A stretch of DNA of 64,000 nt from JBFMFR01 sp040752025 (GCA_040752025.1 JBFMFR010000037.1:9772-73771), one strand, 5' to 3'; shown: positions 17,702 through 26,458, counted from the stretch's first letter. Numbers and translations: made by a program. Notes: generated from the letters alone by a model not told the origin.

Positions 17702-18988
17702 GTGAAAACAAACATTCCCTCCGTCAAAGGTACGCGTGATTTTTATCCAGAAGAGATGGCTGTGCGCAATTTTCTGTATAGCACGGCCCGCAAAGTTTCC
17801 GAGGCGTTCGGTTACCAGGAATGGGACGCGCCTTTCTTGGAAACGATCGATCTTTACGCCGCCAAGTCTGGCGAGGAACTGGTCAAGGAACAGTCTTTCG
17901 TCTTCCCCGACCGGGGCGGCGACCTGATCACCCTGCGCCCAGAGTTGACTCCCAGCCTGGCGCGCCTGGTGGCGCAGCGCCAGCGGCAGCTCGTCTACCC
18001 GCTGCGCTGGTGGACCTGGGGGCCGTGCTGGCGTTACGAACGCCCGCAGAAAGGGCGCACGCGTGAGTTCTTCCAATGGAATATTGACTTGATCGGCGTG
18101 GACACACCTGAAGCCGATGCTGAATTGGTGACGATTGCGGCGACTTTTCTACGCGAGGCTGGGCTGGGCCCGGATCAGGTAAACATCCTGGTCAACGATC
18201 GCAAGCTGATGAACTCCGAGCTAGAAGCATTGGGTGTGCCCGCCGCGCGCCGCATGGATGTGCTGCGCCTGGTCGACCGGCGCGACAAGATGTCTCCCGG
18301 CGAGTGGCAGGCTTACGCCAGCGAGTTAGGCCTGGATCGCCGGCAGTTTGAAGGGTTAAAAGCGATCCTGGACGATCAAGAGCTGTGGCGCAAATCACCG
18401 GACCTGCAGCGCTGTTTTGCAGTCGTGACATCCCTGGGCATCGGCGACTACGTGCGCTTCGCACCGCATATCATCCGCGGCCTGGATTATTACACCAGCA
18501 TCGTGTTTGAAGCCTGGGATAACAACGGCGAGTTCCGAGCCATCCTGGGCGGCGGGCGTTACGATAACCTGGTATCCGATGTGGGCGGCGAAGCGCTGCC
18601 CGCCACGGGCTTCGCCATGGGCGACCTGGTCATCAGCCTGGTGCTAAAAAAATTCGGCTGCCTGCCGCCCGAACTGGGCGCTTCACCGGCCAGCGTGTTG
18701 GTAACAATCTTCGACGAAGCCTCTTTCCCGGCCGCTTTCCAACTGGCGGACCAACTGCGCCAGGAAGGCATCAGCACCGCCTGCTATCCGGAAGCGACAA
18801 AGCTGGGAAAACAATTCAAGTATGGCGACCGCATGGGGATGCGTCTGGCGCTGGTATTAGGGCCCGACGAGCAGGCGCAAGGCCTGGTAGCCATCAAAGA
18901 TCTGCGCAGCGGCGAGCAACAAACCGTTCCGCAGGTAGGGGCAGCGAAAGCCATCCGCGAAATCCTTGCCCGCCCACAGGCTTCGTGA
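17702..18988 (+). CDS. hisS: Histidyl-tRNA synthetase
   Basis: Starting at the GTG at 17702, the protein opens VKTNIPSVKGTRDFYPEEM, the usual beginning of HisRS. The frame is open to 17612, but that 30-residue extension has no family match and a -10 box lies inside it. Class II motifs are all visible: the motif-2 arginine loop YERPQKGRTREFFQ, the histidine-specific GLDYYTSIVFEAW, the motif-3 region ILGGGRYDNLV and TGFAMG. The 428 residues match the family, with the anticodon-binding domain at the end (GDRMGMRLALVLGPDE). It charges tRNA-His, whose gene lies 19 bases downstream. Confidence 0.95.
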   Translation: MKTNIPSVKGTRDFYPEEMAVRNFLYSTARKVSEAFGYQEWDAPFLETIDLYAAKSGEELVKEQSFVFPDRGGDLITLRPELTPSLARLVAQRQRQLVYPLRWWTWGPCWRYERPQKGRTREFFQWNIDLIGVDTPEADAELVTIAATFLREAGLGPDQVNILVNDRKLMNSELEALGVPAARRMDVLRLVDRRDKMSPGEWQAYASELGLDRRQFEGLKAILDDQELWRKSPDLQRCFAVVTSLGIGDYVRFAPHIIRGLDYYTSIVFEAWDNNGEFRAILGGGRYDNLVSDVGGEALPATGFAMGDLVISLVLKKFGCLPPELGASPASVLVTIFDEASFPAAFQLADQLRQEGISTACYPEATKLGKQFKYGDRMGMRLALVLGPDEQAQGLVAIKDLRSGEQQTVPQVGAAKAIREILARPQAS

Positions 18989-19007
18989 TAGAATACAGCC
19001 CGGTCAC

Positions 19008-19080
19008 GGTGGGCATAGCTCAATGGCAGAGCACCTGACTGTGGATCAGGTGGTTGTGGGTTCGACCCCCATTGCCCACC
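19008..19080 (+). tRNA. tRNA-His (anticodon GTG)
   Basis: The cloverleaf folds fully: acceptor GTGGGCA/TGCCCAC, D-stem GCTC/GAGC, anticodon stem CCTGA/TCAGG with loop CTGTGGA, and T-stem GTGGG/CCCAT with loop TTCGACC. The extra G at 19008 opposite C at 19080 is the G-1:C73 pair that identifies tRNA-His. No CCA is encoded. It lies 19 bp after hisS on the same strand with no promoter between, so both are probably on one transcript. Confidence 0.95.
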
Positions 19081-19090
19081 CCTATAAACG

Positions 19091-19130
19091 AAAAGCGGGT
19101 TTGGCAAATTACCGCCAAACTCGCTTTCTT
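19091..19130 (+). terminator. Intrinsic terminator after tRNA-His
   Basis: AAAGCGGGTTTGGC and GCCAAACTCGCTTT form a 14-bp stem with one G-T pair and an 8-base loop, followed by CTTTGGG. The stem is strong, although the U tract is short and interrupted. Confidence 0.7.
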
Positions 19131-19189
19131 TGGGTCTGTCGCCAGCTTATCCGAAAAAAGGCGTTCTCCCCCATTAGACGAAAATCGGT

Positions 19190-19218
19190 TTGAAAGAAAA
19201 GTCACAATGTGATAAACT
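19190..19218 (+). promoter_or_regulatory. Predicted sigma70-type promoter for the thioredoxin-fold protein
   Basis: TTGAAA (19190-19195) and TAAACT (19213-19218) are separated by 17 bases, and the gene starts 54 bases downstream at 19272. Confidence 0.45.
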
Positions 19219-19271
19219 CAAGCAGCGCTCATCAAGAGCTTCCTGAATAACCCATCTCAAGGGGGTATTCC

Positions 19272-20111
19272 ATGAAGAATCCAAATTCGTTTATCCTCAT
19301 TCTGATGTCAGTCCTGGTGTGCCTGGTCTCTACACGCTGCAGCCTGGCGCCGCTCGCCCAGGTAGATAGCCTCACGCTGGCGCAAACGCAGGAAGCGCTG
19401 CAAGGCACCGCGATTGCCCAAACCATGCAAGCTTTTGAATCAAACGGCGATCCGCACGCTCACCAAACCGCAATCGCCCAATCGATCGACCAAACCGTGC
19501 AAGCCTGGATGCCGACAGCCACGGATACACCCGTCTCAAAGCCGCCCACGGATACGCCCACAGTCACGCCGGTTACGCCTTCCGCAACGTCTCTGCCTAG
19601 TTGGACCCCCATTCCCAGCCTGACCCCCATCGCCAGCCTGACGCCCATCCCCACCGCCACCGTTATATTGCGCGTCTGCGCCCAGGCTGGCTGCAAAGCC
19701 CCAGACTTCACGCTGACCAGTGTCAAAGATGACCCGATCTCCTTGAAGGCTTACCAGGGAAAAACCGTTGTACTCAATTTCTGGACGACCTGGTGCCCGC
19801 ATTGCCGCGCTCAAATTCCCGACCTGGTAGCAGTTTACAATAAGTACAAGAGCAAGGGTCTGGTCGTGCTGAGCGTGGAGATCGATAATAACTCAACCAA
19901 GAAGAAAATATTGAACTTCGCCAACGAAAACGGCATGGATTTCCCCGTTATGCTCGACAAACAGGGCACTGTTTCAAAGCTCTACCAGGCCAGCAGCATT
20001 CCAAAGACTGTCTTCATCGATGCACGCGGCGTTATCAAAACCGTTGCAGTAGGACGCATTCCCAGAGACTCGCTCGAAATGCAAGTGTCACGCCTGCTGG
20101 CCGGGTATTGA
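19272..20111 (+). CDS. Secreted thioredoxin-fold (TlpA/ResA-like) protein with TP-rich stalk
   Basis: The protein starts with a hydrophobic signal (FILILMSVLVCLVSTRC) that may be a lipoprotein signal, though Arg at -1 is atypical. Residues 25-100 carry helical heptad-like text and then a long Thr/Pro-rich stalk (PSWTPIPSLTPIASLTPIPT). The C-terminal 150 residues are a TlpA-like thioredoxin domain: APDFTLTSVKDDP, LNFWTTWCPHCRAQIPDL with the redox Cys pair C175/C178, and SSIPKTVFIDARG with the cis-proline. It should reduce or oxidise thiols outside the membrane, as ResA does in cytochrome maturation, but no partner is nearby. AGGGGG lies before the ATG. It stands alone with its own promoter and a hairpin after it. 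Confidence 0.87.
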   Translation: MKNPNSFILILMSVLVCLVSTRCSLAPLAQVDSLTLAQTQEALQGTAIAQTMQAFESNGDPHAHQTAIAQSIDQTVQAWMPTATDTPVSKPPTDTPTVTPVTPSATSLPSWTPIPSLTPIASLTPIPTATVILRVCAQAGCKAPDFTLTSVKDDPISLKAYQGKTVVLNFWTTWCPHCRAQIPDLVAVYNKYKSKGLVVLSVEIDNNSTKKKILNFANENGMDFPVMLDKQGTVSKLYQASSIPKTVFIDARGVIKTVAVGRIPRDSLEMQVSRLLAGY

Positions 20112-20174
20112 TCTCACGATCTCCCCGGCGATTTGCGGCCGCGCAAGCCGACCCTAATGCCATGTTAAACAGGA

Positions 20175-20206
20175 CGCCGGGTGATATAGCCTAACATCAC
20201 CCGGCG
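20175..20206. terminator. Bidirectional hairpin between convergent genes
   Basis: CGCCGGGTGAT and ATCACCCGGCG form a perfect 11-bp stem with a 10-base loop, between the ends of the plus-strand thioredoxin gene and the minus-strand zinc-ribbon gene. Neither side has a good U tract (CGAAAAC on plus, TCCTGTTT on minus), so termination is likely but not certain. Confidence 0.55.
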
Positions 20207-20271
20207 CGAAAACACTCACAAATATCGATTATGGCAGGAAAAAGCTCTGCTTGCTGCCAGTCACCCTGGCC

Positions 20272-21357
20272 TTAGTGACGGGGAGACATATCGCTCAGCG
20301 TCGGCACCGGCAGCAGACCCTGCCAGGCGCAGTCCGGATCAGAACACCGGTACAGGCGCTGCCCTTTGTAGAAAATGCGCATGAGCCTGGTGCGGCGAAC
20401 GCGGTGCAGCCGCTTCCCGCAGCGCGGGCAAGGCCGCTCTGGGCTCAAATCAACGCCTGCCAGGGTGTGCTGATCCTCGCCAGGCGCGGGTAAAGAGTCT
20501 TCCAATTGCGTAGAAGCTGCATCCTCGCTTCGAGCAGGCGCAGCCGAGGACATTAGAAAACCCTGCCAGCCGCAATCCCGATTGGTGCAGTGGTAGCGGT
20601 GTTGTCCCTTGCGCCAGAGGCGCATCCACCAGTTGCGATGGGTGCGGCGCAGCCTCGTCCCGCAGCGTGGGCAGAGTTTAGCCTGCCGCGTCCGGCGGCG
20701 AACCGATTGGGTTTTCCCATCCGCCGATACAAACCCGGCCAGTTCTTCCGGCGAGATGCCCGAATAGGTGGGATAGGCCGGCCGCCTGGCACCTGGTGGC
20801 GGCTGATGGATGACCGGCTCATCGTATAGTGGCGCAGGTCTCTTCGACTCAAGGTCCGCCTCCTGGCCGACAGCCCAATCTCGCTGCGTTGGTCTACGAG
20901 TGGGCTCCGCTACCTGTCCATAGGACGGTGGCGACCAAAGGTTCACTTGTGCCGGAGGCTCTTGGGCGCTGGCGGATCGCTCAGCCGTGGGCGGCGGCTC
21001 CGCGGCAGTGGGTTGCCAGGGCTTTACTTCAACGGGCGTTTTCATGTGCGTCACTTTATAGTTAGGAGGTTCATACCGGGCAAAGGCAATCAGCAGGGAG
21101 CCACCCCCCACGCCGATGCACAGCCAGCCTGGCAGGCCCGAGAAAAAAAGCACCTGGGCGAAGCTCCGGATAACCCCAAGCTGATTCTGATGCCAGACTT
21201 CCGGGTGGTTGCTCAAAAAACGCAAGTATACAGACAAAGTCACAGGCGTTCCCCGTGCGTTTGTCGGTGTATAGAACAGGCCGGGGAGCAGCAAGAGCAG
21301 CCCCAATGCCACGAGGATGATTGCCAGGCGGTTCTTATACACATATTCAGACATCAT
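20272..21357 (-). CDS. Membrane protein with duplicated C-terminal zinc ribbons
   Basis: I place the start at 21357 (MMSEYVYKN), preceded by AGGAAGAG, instead of the longer frame from 21405. Two membrane helices lie near residues 10-30 and 70-95, then a Pro/Glu-rich linker of about 130 residues, then two zinc-ribbon units about 80 residues apart. The first is CPRCGTRLRRTH ... CTNRDCGWQG and the second CPRCGKRLHRVR ... CSDPDCAWQG. The units are clear internal duplicates with four Cys each. The ribbons would face the cytoplasm and bind metal or nucleic acid; I know no named family. It is the last gene of the minus-strand glycan locus and overlaps the glycosyltransferase gene before it by 11 bases. 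Confidence 0.72.
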   Translation of the reverse strand: MMSEYVYKNRLAIILVALGLLLLLPGLFYTPTNARGTPVTLSVYLRFLSNHPEVWHQNQLGVIRSFAQVLFFSGLPGWLCIGVGGGSLLIAFARYEPPNYKVTHMKTPVEVKPWQPTAAEPPPTAERSASAQEPPAQVNLWSPPSYGQVAEPTRRPTQRDWAVGQEADLESKRPAPLYDEPVIHQPPPGARRPAYPTYSGISPEELAGFVSADGKTQSVRRRTRQAKLCPRCGTRLRRTHRNWWMRLWRKGQHRYHCTNRDCGWQGFLMSSAAPARSEDAASTQLEDSLPAPGEDQHTLAGVDLSPERPCPRCGKRLHRVRRTRLMRIFYKGQRLYRCSDPDCAWQGLLPVPTLSDMSPRH

Positions 21358-22261
21358 TGTCACTCTTCCTGTAGAAAAATGCCCGGCGCTCCCAAAGGAA
21401 GCCAACTGCGTTGGCCAACTGCGTCACAAACAATAAAGCGCTTAGAAACAGCGCCCGGGTGGATGCGGATTGGTAAGAACCTGCTTTGAAAAAAGGATAT
21501 CGCAAGAGGTTCAGGTAAAATGGCGCTGCCTCCACTTTGAGGCGTTCCTGGCGGCGAGCGGCGCGGATACGGTGGTAGTGGAAGGCGCCGCGCCCGTAAC
21601 CGAAATGCTGCTGCCAGAACTGCGCGGCAGTCATGCCATGGGCATGGAACACCAACGCCTGGGGAACGTAGCACATGGGGTAGCCATAATGCTGCCAACG
21701 ATCACAAAGCTCGCGGTCCTCACCGGCCGCCAGCGGGAAACTGGCATCGAAACCTCCCAGGTCATGAAAAGTGCTGGCGGGCAAGGCCATGTTATTAGAT
21801 GTAAAAAAATGTGCCCGGTTGTCGGTATTGTAGTAATTATACAAATACTCGATCAATAACTGGCTGGCGCTGGCATACGGGTCATCCGGCAGAGCATTGA
21901 GCGTACGCCCGCCCAGCAGATGGTCAGGGCTCTCGACGAAGGCCCGGGCCAGCGCAGGCAGCCAACCAGGGTCTGCGGCGCAATCATCATCGGTAAAAAC
22001 CAGGTACGCCCCCCTGGCCTGCCGGGCAGCCGCATTGCGGGCCATTGCCGGCCCGGTGTGCGGCAGAGCGAGCAAGCGCGCATCCAGTTGCTCGGAGAAT
22101 GAATCTACCACTGCCTGCGGAGGTATAGGACTGCCATCATCTGCAACCAGGACTTCGAAAGAATCACGAGGGTACGACTGCCCCGCCAGGGCTTGCAGGC
22201 AAACTGCCAGACACTGCGGGCGGTTGTAAGTGGGTACGATGACCGATAAAAAGGGCTTCAT
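21347..22261 (-). CDS. Glycosyltransferase family 2
   Basis: The 304-residue protein has the GT-A fold of family 2: SVIVPTYNRPQCL at the N-terminus, the VLVADDGSP strand, and the metal-binding TDDDCAADPGW. The acceptor-side motif is AGEDRELCDRW, the ED-x-E of inverting enzymes. It transfers a sugar from a nucleotide-sugar donor to a growing glycan; the sugar is not predictable. A hydrophobic stretch near the C-terminus (ALFLSALLFVTQLANAVGF) suggests membrane attachment. It follows the acyl-ligase remnant with no gap and is on the same strand as the rest of the locus. Confidence 0.9.
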   Translation of the reverse strand: MKPFLSVIVPTYNRPQCLAVCLQALAGQSYPRDSFEVLVADDGSPIPPQAVVDSFSEQLDARLLALPHTGPAMARNAAARQARGAYLVFTDDDCAADPGWLPALARAFVESPDHLLGGRTLNALPDDPYASASQLLIEYLYNYYNTDNRAHFFTSNNMALPASTFHDLGGFDASFPLAAGEDRELCDRWQHYGYPMCYVPQALVFHAHGMTAAQFWQQHFGYGRGAFHYHRIRAARRQERLKVEAAPFYLNLLRYPFFKAGSYQSASTRALFLSALLFVTQLANAVGFLWERRAFFYRKSDNDV

Positions 22262-22381
22262 CTACAATAGCGCAGGAGCGGGCACGCCGGCGAAAAAGGT
22301 GGCCCGGTGAGCCTGGATGGCCCCCAGGAAAGCGCCGGGATCGAAGCGCGGCAGCAGGCTGGCGCTGTTCAGGGTGTTCAT
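22262..22381 (-). pseudogene. Remnant of an AMP-dependent acyl-CoA/acyl-AMP synthetase
   Basis: An ATG at 22381 overlaps the stop of the fatty-acyl-AMP ligase (ATGA) and opens a 39-residue frame. It contains LLPRFDPGAFLGAIQAHRAT and then FFAGVP. That is the internal segment of long-chain acyl-CoA ligases in which the text normally runs on to a P-[ST]-M-Y motif; here it stops at the deletion point. A second ligase gene seems to have been reduced to one helix-strand unit. It is too short to fold alone. Confidence 0.55.
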
Positions 22382-24069
22382 TCATATCTCCTCAAGTTAG
22401 ACAGGTATTTTTCCTTATTGGCGGCGCGTGCCACCTTACCGGCAGGCGTCTTGAGCACCCAACCAGTCTCGTCCAATAAATGCACCTCCGCAGGAGCGAT
22501 ATCGATCTCCTGCACCACCCGGCGGCGCAAAAGGCGCTCGACCTCGAACTTCTCGGCCGGCGGCAGCGGCTGGCGCAGCTCGCAGACCAGCACGATTTCT
22601 TCGGTGCCCAGGCTCTCGTTGATGACGCCCAGGGCTACCGTGCGCCCAGGGTAAACGCCCGGCACACCGTCGGCGATGGCTTCCAGGTCCTGGGGGTACA
22701 GGTTCTTGCCGCTGGCGATGATCATGTCGGTCTTGCGCCCGCAAAGATACAGGTGGCCTCCTGCCAGGTAGCCCATGTCGGCGGTGGCATACCAGCCGCC
22801 TCGCAGGACCTTGTTCGTCAGATCAGGGCGGCGGTAGTAGCCGCGAAACAGGAAGGAACTGTGGATCACCACTTCCCCCACACGGCGCTCGGGCAGATCA
22901 CTGCCTTGCTCGTCCACGATGCGGATTTGCACGCCCGGCATGGGCACTCCGCAACTAACAATGGGCGTGCTCCCTGGCGCGGCAGGCTCAACTGGAACGG
23001 CGCAGCGCTCCTCTTGCAAGGAGCGCAGTTCGACCCAATCGACTGGCGCGACGACTCCTGGCGGGCTGACCGTCACTCCGCCCTCTTCGGTCATACCATA
23101 AGCACTGCCCAACGCCGAGGGGCGCAGGCCAAGAGGAGCAAAACGCTGCAGAAAAATTTGGTGGCTGTCATAGCGTACCGGCTCGGCCGCGTTGATCAAC
23201 ATACGCCAAGAACTCAGATCCAGACCATCCAGATCGCGCTGGCGCACACTGCGGGTAATGTAATTATAAGCAAAGTTAGGCATCCAGGTCAGCGTGCCTT
23301 GATACTCGTGCACCGCCCGGAGCAGCATTATTGGGCTACGAATCCAGTAAAAGGGCGACATCAGCACTACTGGAACACCGTGCACCAGCGGCATGAGCAG
23401 CCCGGCGATCATTCCCATATCGTGGTGAAGCGGCAACCAACTGACGATGACATCATCCGTCTGGATGGCAACCGCCTGACCCAGCGCCTGGGCGTGATCC
23501 AATACCTGGCGATGCGAAAATGGAACCCCCTTAGGCACCCCGCTGCTGCCGCTGGTATGCAGCAAGATCGCCAGGCGATCTCCATCGCCGGGAGGTACAG
23601 GCAGTGCGCCCGGCGCTGTGTTCTGGCCTGTGGACAGTTCGTCCCAGGCCAACACCCGGCAGGATGCGCCCTGCAGCAGCGCCTGCAAGGGCGCCTTGAA
23701 CTCAGGATAGGTGACCACCGCGCCGGCCTGCGATTGAGTCACGGCAGCGCGCACACGCTGCTGGTAAACGCCCACGTCCAGCTTGGGGGTCAGGTAAGGA
23801 TAGATGGCCGGAATTGCACCCAGCAGCAGCGCTCCCCAGAAAGCATCGACCAACTGCATGGAATGCGGCAGCACCAGGATCACCAGCTCATTTGGAGTGA
23901 CCCCGGCAACCTGCAATGCGGCTGCGTAATCCCAGGCTCCCTGGTAAAGGCGGGCGGCGGTGATCGCTTGCCGGCTGCCATCCTCATCGATGAATAGCAA
24001 GGCCAGTTGCTCCGGCTGGTGCAGCGCGCGTTCGGTCAAGGGCCGAATCAAAGAATTGTATTTCATCAT
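22378..24069 (-). CDS. Fatty-acyl-AMP ligase (FAAL-like adenylate-forming enzyme)
   Basis: The start MMKYNS at 24069 fits family N-termini better than 24090. The protein has the P-loop LLHTSGSSGVPKGVPF, the LPLHHDMGMIAG motif, NAAEPVR, SAYGMTEEGG and the C-terminal hinge and lid (GYLAGGHLYLCGRKTDMIIASGKN in pieces). The HHDMG and NAAEPV motifs mark the FAAL branch, which makes acyl-AMP and hands the acyl group to a carrier protein rather than to CoA. An acyl carrier protein gene lies 84 bp before it on the same strand, so the pair probably loads a fatty acid for transfer to the glycan or to a lipid anchor. Confidence 0.87.
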   Translation of the reverse strand: MMKYNSLIRPLTERALHQPEQLALLFIDEDGSRQAITAARLYQGAWDYAAALQVAGVTPNELVILVLPHSMQLVDAFWGALLLGAIPAIYPYLTPKLDVGVYQQRVRAAVTQSQAGAVVTYPEFKAPLQALLQGASCRVLAWDELSTGQNTAPGALPVPPGDGDRLAILLHTSGSSGVPKGVPFSHRQVLDHAQALGQAVAIQTDDVIVSWLPLHHDMGMIAGLLMPLVHGVPVVLMSPFYWIRSPIMLLRAVHEYQGTLTWMPNFAYNYITRSVRQRDLDGLDLSSWRMLINAAEPVRYDSHQIFLQRFAPLGLRPSALGSAYGMTEEGGVTVSPPGVVAPVDWVELRSLQEERCAVPVEPAAPGSTPIVSCGVPMPGVQIRIVDEQGSDLPERRVGEVVIHSSFLFRGYYRRPDLTNKVLRGGWYATADMGYLAGGHLYLCGRKTDMIIASGKNLYPQDLEAIADGVPGVYPGRTVALGVINESLGTEEIVLVCELRQPLPPAEKFEVERLLRRRVVQEIDIAPAEVHLLDETGWVLKTPAGKVARAANKEKYLSNLRRYE

Positions 24070-24153
24070 TGCACTGCCAGACCTTTCCATCAGGCTTTCA
24101 GAATTCGCACCGCAAAGACGCGAAGAACGCGAAGAGAAGAACTGCCAATTCCG

Positions 24154-24402
24154 TCAGGCTTTTAGTACCCGCGCTACCATTTGATCCAGCGTATCCATTT
24201 TCTCCACGGTAAATTCTCGGTCCGGCAAATACACGCCCAACTCACGCTCGATAAAGGCCGCCACCTGCACCAGGGCAAAGGAGTTGATCAGGCCGCCGGT
24301 GATCAACGGCTCATCATCCCGCAAGGGATAAGCGGGGTTGCGCAAGATCTCCTTCAGGAGAAAAGCATGCAGCTTTTCACGAATCTCTGCTTCTACCAAC
24401 AT
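24154..24402 (-). CDS. Acyl carrier protein
   Basis: The start at 24402 (MLVEAEIREKL) has GGAGG ten bases upstream and overlaps the stop of the methyltransferase gene as TAATG. The 82-residue product is a helical bundle with the carrier motif GGLINSFAL; the Ser of NSF is the expected phosphopantetheine site, in place of the common DSL. Short carriers of this type pair with adenylating enzymes, and the FAAL lies just downstream. Confidence 0.85.
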   Translation of the reverse strand: MLVEAEIREKLHAFLLKEILRNPAYPLRDDEPLITGGLINSFALVQVAAFIERELGVYLPDREFTVEKMDTLDQMVARVLKA

Positions 24403-25355
24403 TATTCTCTTACCTCCGTATCGATAAAAATCGAACCGTTGTATTTGAACCAAAAACTACCTCCCCCACTCGGATACTTTGCTCCCATCCACTTTTCCAT
24501 CAGAGGCGTATTCCATTTAGCATTATAGTTGCTTCCATACAAAGGCATAGTTTTGGGATTATCCAGCAAAAAGGCGAGCAGCAGATATTGCTCTGTCCAA
24601 AATCTTTGTAGATCCAGGAGCCATTCTTTTGGCAGCCCATAAGGCAGGAAAACATCATGAACATGCACAAATATATTTCGCTTTACTGCTGGTAGAAGAC
24701 GCAGGTAAATGTGCAGGCAATCGCTTCCCGTTTTTACTGTATGGGTTGAATCGATGAATAAAATGTCATTGTCTTGCAGCAGAGAATTCAGGAAATCGCT
24801 GTCTATATCCTGGGCTTTCAGAGCGTGCAAATCAATTTGATCATTTTCCCACAAGAATTTGCGAGGATAGGGCTCGATACAGTGTATGGTTCCAAAACCA
24901 TTCTTTTGAACCGCTTGCAGAGCAACAAGTGTCGAGAATCCACTGCCGATCTCAATGATATTGGCCGGCTGAATGTGGCGGATGAAGCAATAATATGACA
25001 TCGCATCGCTGTAGCTAAACATACCGTTTCCCCAGAAAAAGTCCTGACAGCTTTCTTCATCTCCGTCAATTGGAGGATCAAATTCAGTGGAATATACGCA
25101 AAGCTGCTCAAGGGTCTCTCGGAACCTGCGCTCATCGAAGATGGTGGGGACTAGATAGGGAGGTTGTTCTTGGCTGTATTCATAGGAGCTTTCGATTTCT
25201 TCGATCGAAGGTATATTGCTGTAAAAGTTGATTGGCAGCAGATTGACGCCATATTTCTGGATTTCCGCTTTAGTTTGGCGATCTGACCAGGCGAGGCGCT
25301 GTAGAAGTGGACCGATCACTAGAAGAATATCCTGATTGATTTTTGGTTTATTCAA
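24402..25355 (-). CDS. Class I SAM-dependent methyltransferase (Methyltransf_24-like)
   Basis: I place the start at the TTG at 25355 (LNKPKINQ), because AAGGAGG sits six bases before it; the frame further upstream overlaps the glycosyltransferase gene. The core carries the SAM motif IIEIGSGFSTLVALQAV near residue 145 and FIDSTHTVK as motif II-like, followed by HVHDVFLPYG. The fold is that of sugar- or antibiotic-modifying methyltransferases of the cephalosporin-hydroxylase type. Its target in the glycan locus is unknown. Confidence 0.8.
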   Translation of the reverse strand: MNKPKINQDILLVIGPLLQRLAWSDRQTKAEIQKYGVNLLPINFYSNIPSIEEIESSYEYSQEQPPYLVPTIFDERRFRETLEQLCVYSTEFDPPIDGDEESCQDFFWGNGMFSYSDAMSYYCFIRHIQPANIIEIGSGFSTLVALQAVQKNGFGTIHCIEPYPRKFLWENDQIDLHALKAQDIDSDFLNSLLQDNDILFIDSTHTVKTGSDCLHIYLRLLPAVKRNIFVHVHDVFLPYGLPKEWLLDLQRFWTEQYLLLAFLLDNPKTMPLYGSNYNAKWNTPLMEKWMGAKYPSGGGSFWFKYNGSIFIDTEVRE

Positions 25356-25366
25356 ACCGAACCTCC

Positions 25367-26458
25367 TTACTGATGAAATTTGGCTGCCTGGTGATAAACC
25401 TGGAGCGTGGCCCTGGCGATAGTATCCCAACCGAAGTGTCGCACGTTCGCCAGGTTCTCGAGTCCCATTGCGGCCGTATCCAGAGAGCGGATTTCTTCCA
25501 GCGCCCGGCGTAAGCCCTGGGGGTCGCCAGCATCATAAATCAAACCGCCATGCGGGGGCAGCGTTTCAACGGCCGAGGCGATATCCGCAGAAGCAATCAC
25601 GGCTTTACCAAAGCTCATCGCCAGCAGCAGGCTGCTGGCCGCCGGGCAAGGCTCGAAGGGCAGCACAACAACATCTACGGCGTTGAGATAAACCTGCAAG
25701 CTTTCGCCCGGGATGAAAGCCAGGCGCAGGTCGATGCGCTCATCCCCAGCGGCGGCGTCCGCAACAACCTGGCCGAAGGCCGCCTCCAGCGGCTTGCCGG
25801 CGATGAGCAGGCGCAATTCATCCCCCGGCAACTGGCGAAAAGCGTGTACGAGGGGCAAAACGCCTTTATACGGGCAGATATAGCCAAAAAGACCGTATAA
25901 AAAATCCCCTGGCGGCAGGCTCAGCTTCGCCCGGGCTTCGGCCTGCGCCAGGCGGTTGGGGTAGCTTCCCAGGTAATGCCCCAAAGGGATCGGGTGCATC
26001 TTGCGCCGGTGGCGCTCGGGCAGCCCGTAGAGCCGGCTGGCCTGTTCCCCGGCCGCCTGGCTGTGAATGATGATGGCATCTACCAGGCGGGCAGTCAGCC
26101 GGCGCAGCCAGCGGTCGATGCGCAAGAACTGGTTGCCGTGGTGGGCGTAATAATCGTGGATCGTCCAGACCAGCTTATAGCCTAAGGCTTTCAGGAGCGC
26201 CAGCTCCAGCAGGAAAAAAGGCGCGGCGAGCAGGGTCTGCCATAGGTACGGCTTGATGGTGTACGAGCCAATCCAGTGCAGATGAACCAAACGGCGCGGC
26301 GGCCAGCCGCAGGCCTGGAAGATGGCGCGCAGCGGCAAGAAGCGCGTCCAGGGCGAGAGATAGCGAACATCTGCGCCCTGTTCCTGCAAGGCGCCGACCA
26401 GGGCCGGGCCGTAGTCGTTGGCCTGATGAAACGTGGGGAACATGAAAATCCGCATCAA
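25367..26458 (-). CDS. Glycosyltransferase family 4-like
   Basis: The 363-residue protein has the two-Rossmann GT-B layout. The N-terminal half begins MRIFMFPTFHQAND and the C-terminal half contains YGLFGYICPYKGVLPLV, LLIAGKPLE and the donor-site glutamate region EPCPAASSLLLAMSFGKAVI. Family 4 enzymes are retaining transferases using UDP- or GDP-sugars. The gene overlaps the end of the MBOAT remnant by 4 bases, as an ATG-TGA style junction. It adds a residue to the same exported glycan as its neighbours. Confidence 0.85.
   Translation of the reverse strand: MMRIFMFPTFHQANDYGPALVGALQEQGADVRYLSPWTRFLPLRAIFQACGWPPRRLVHLHWIGSYTIKPYLWQTLLAAPFFLLELALLKALGYKLVWTIHDYYAHHGNQFLRIDRWLRRLTARLVDAIIIHSQAAGEQASRLYGLPERHRRKMHPIPLGHYLGSYPNRLAQAEARAKLSLPPGDFLYGLFGYICPYKGVLPLVHAFRQLPGDELRLLIAGKPLEAAFGQVVADAAAGDERIDLRLAFIPGESLQVYLNAVDVVVLPFEPCPAASSLLLAMSFGKAVIASADIASAVETLPPHGGLIYDAGDPQGLRRALEEIRSLDTAAMGLENLANVRHFGWDTIARATLQVYHQAAKFHQ

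Noticed and set aside
22480..23997. A 505-codon open frame on the plus strand
   Set aside because: It lies wholly opposite the fatty-acyl-AMP ligase, is rich in His, Gln and Arg with no family motif, and arises from GC-rich codon bias.
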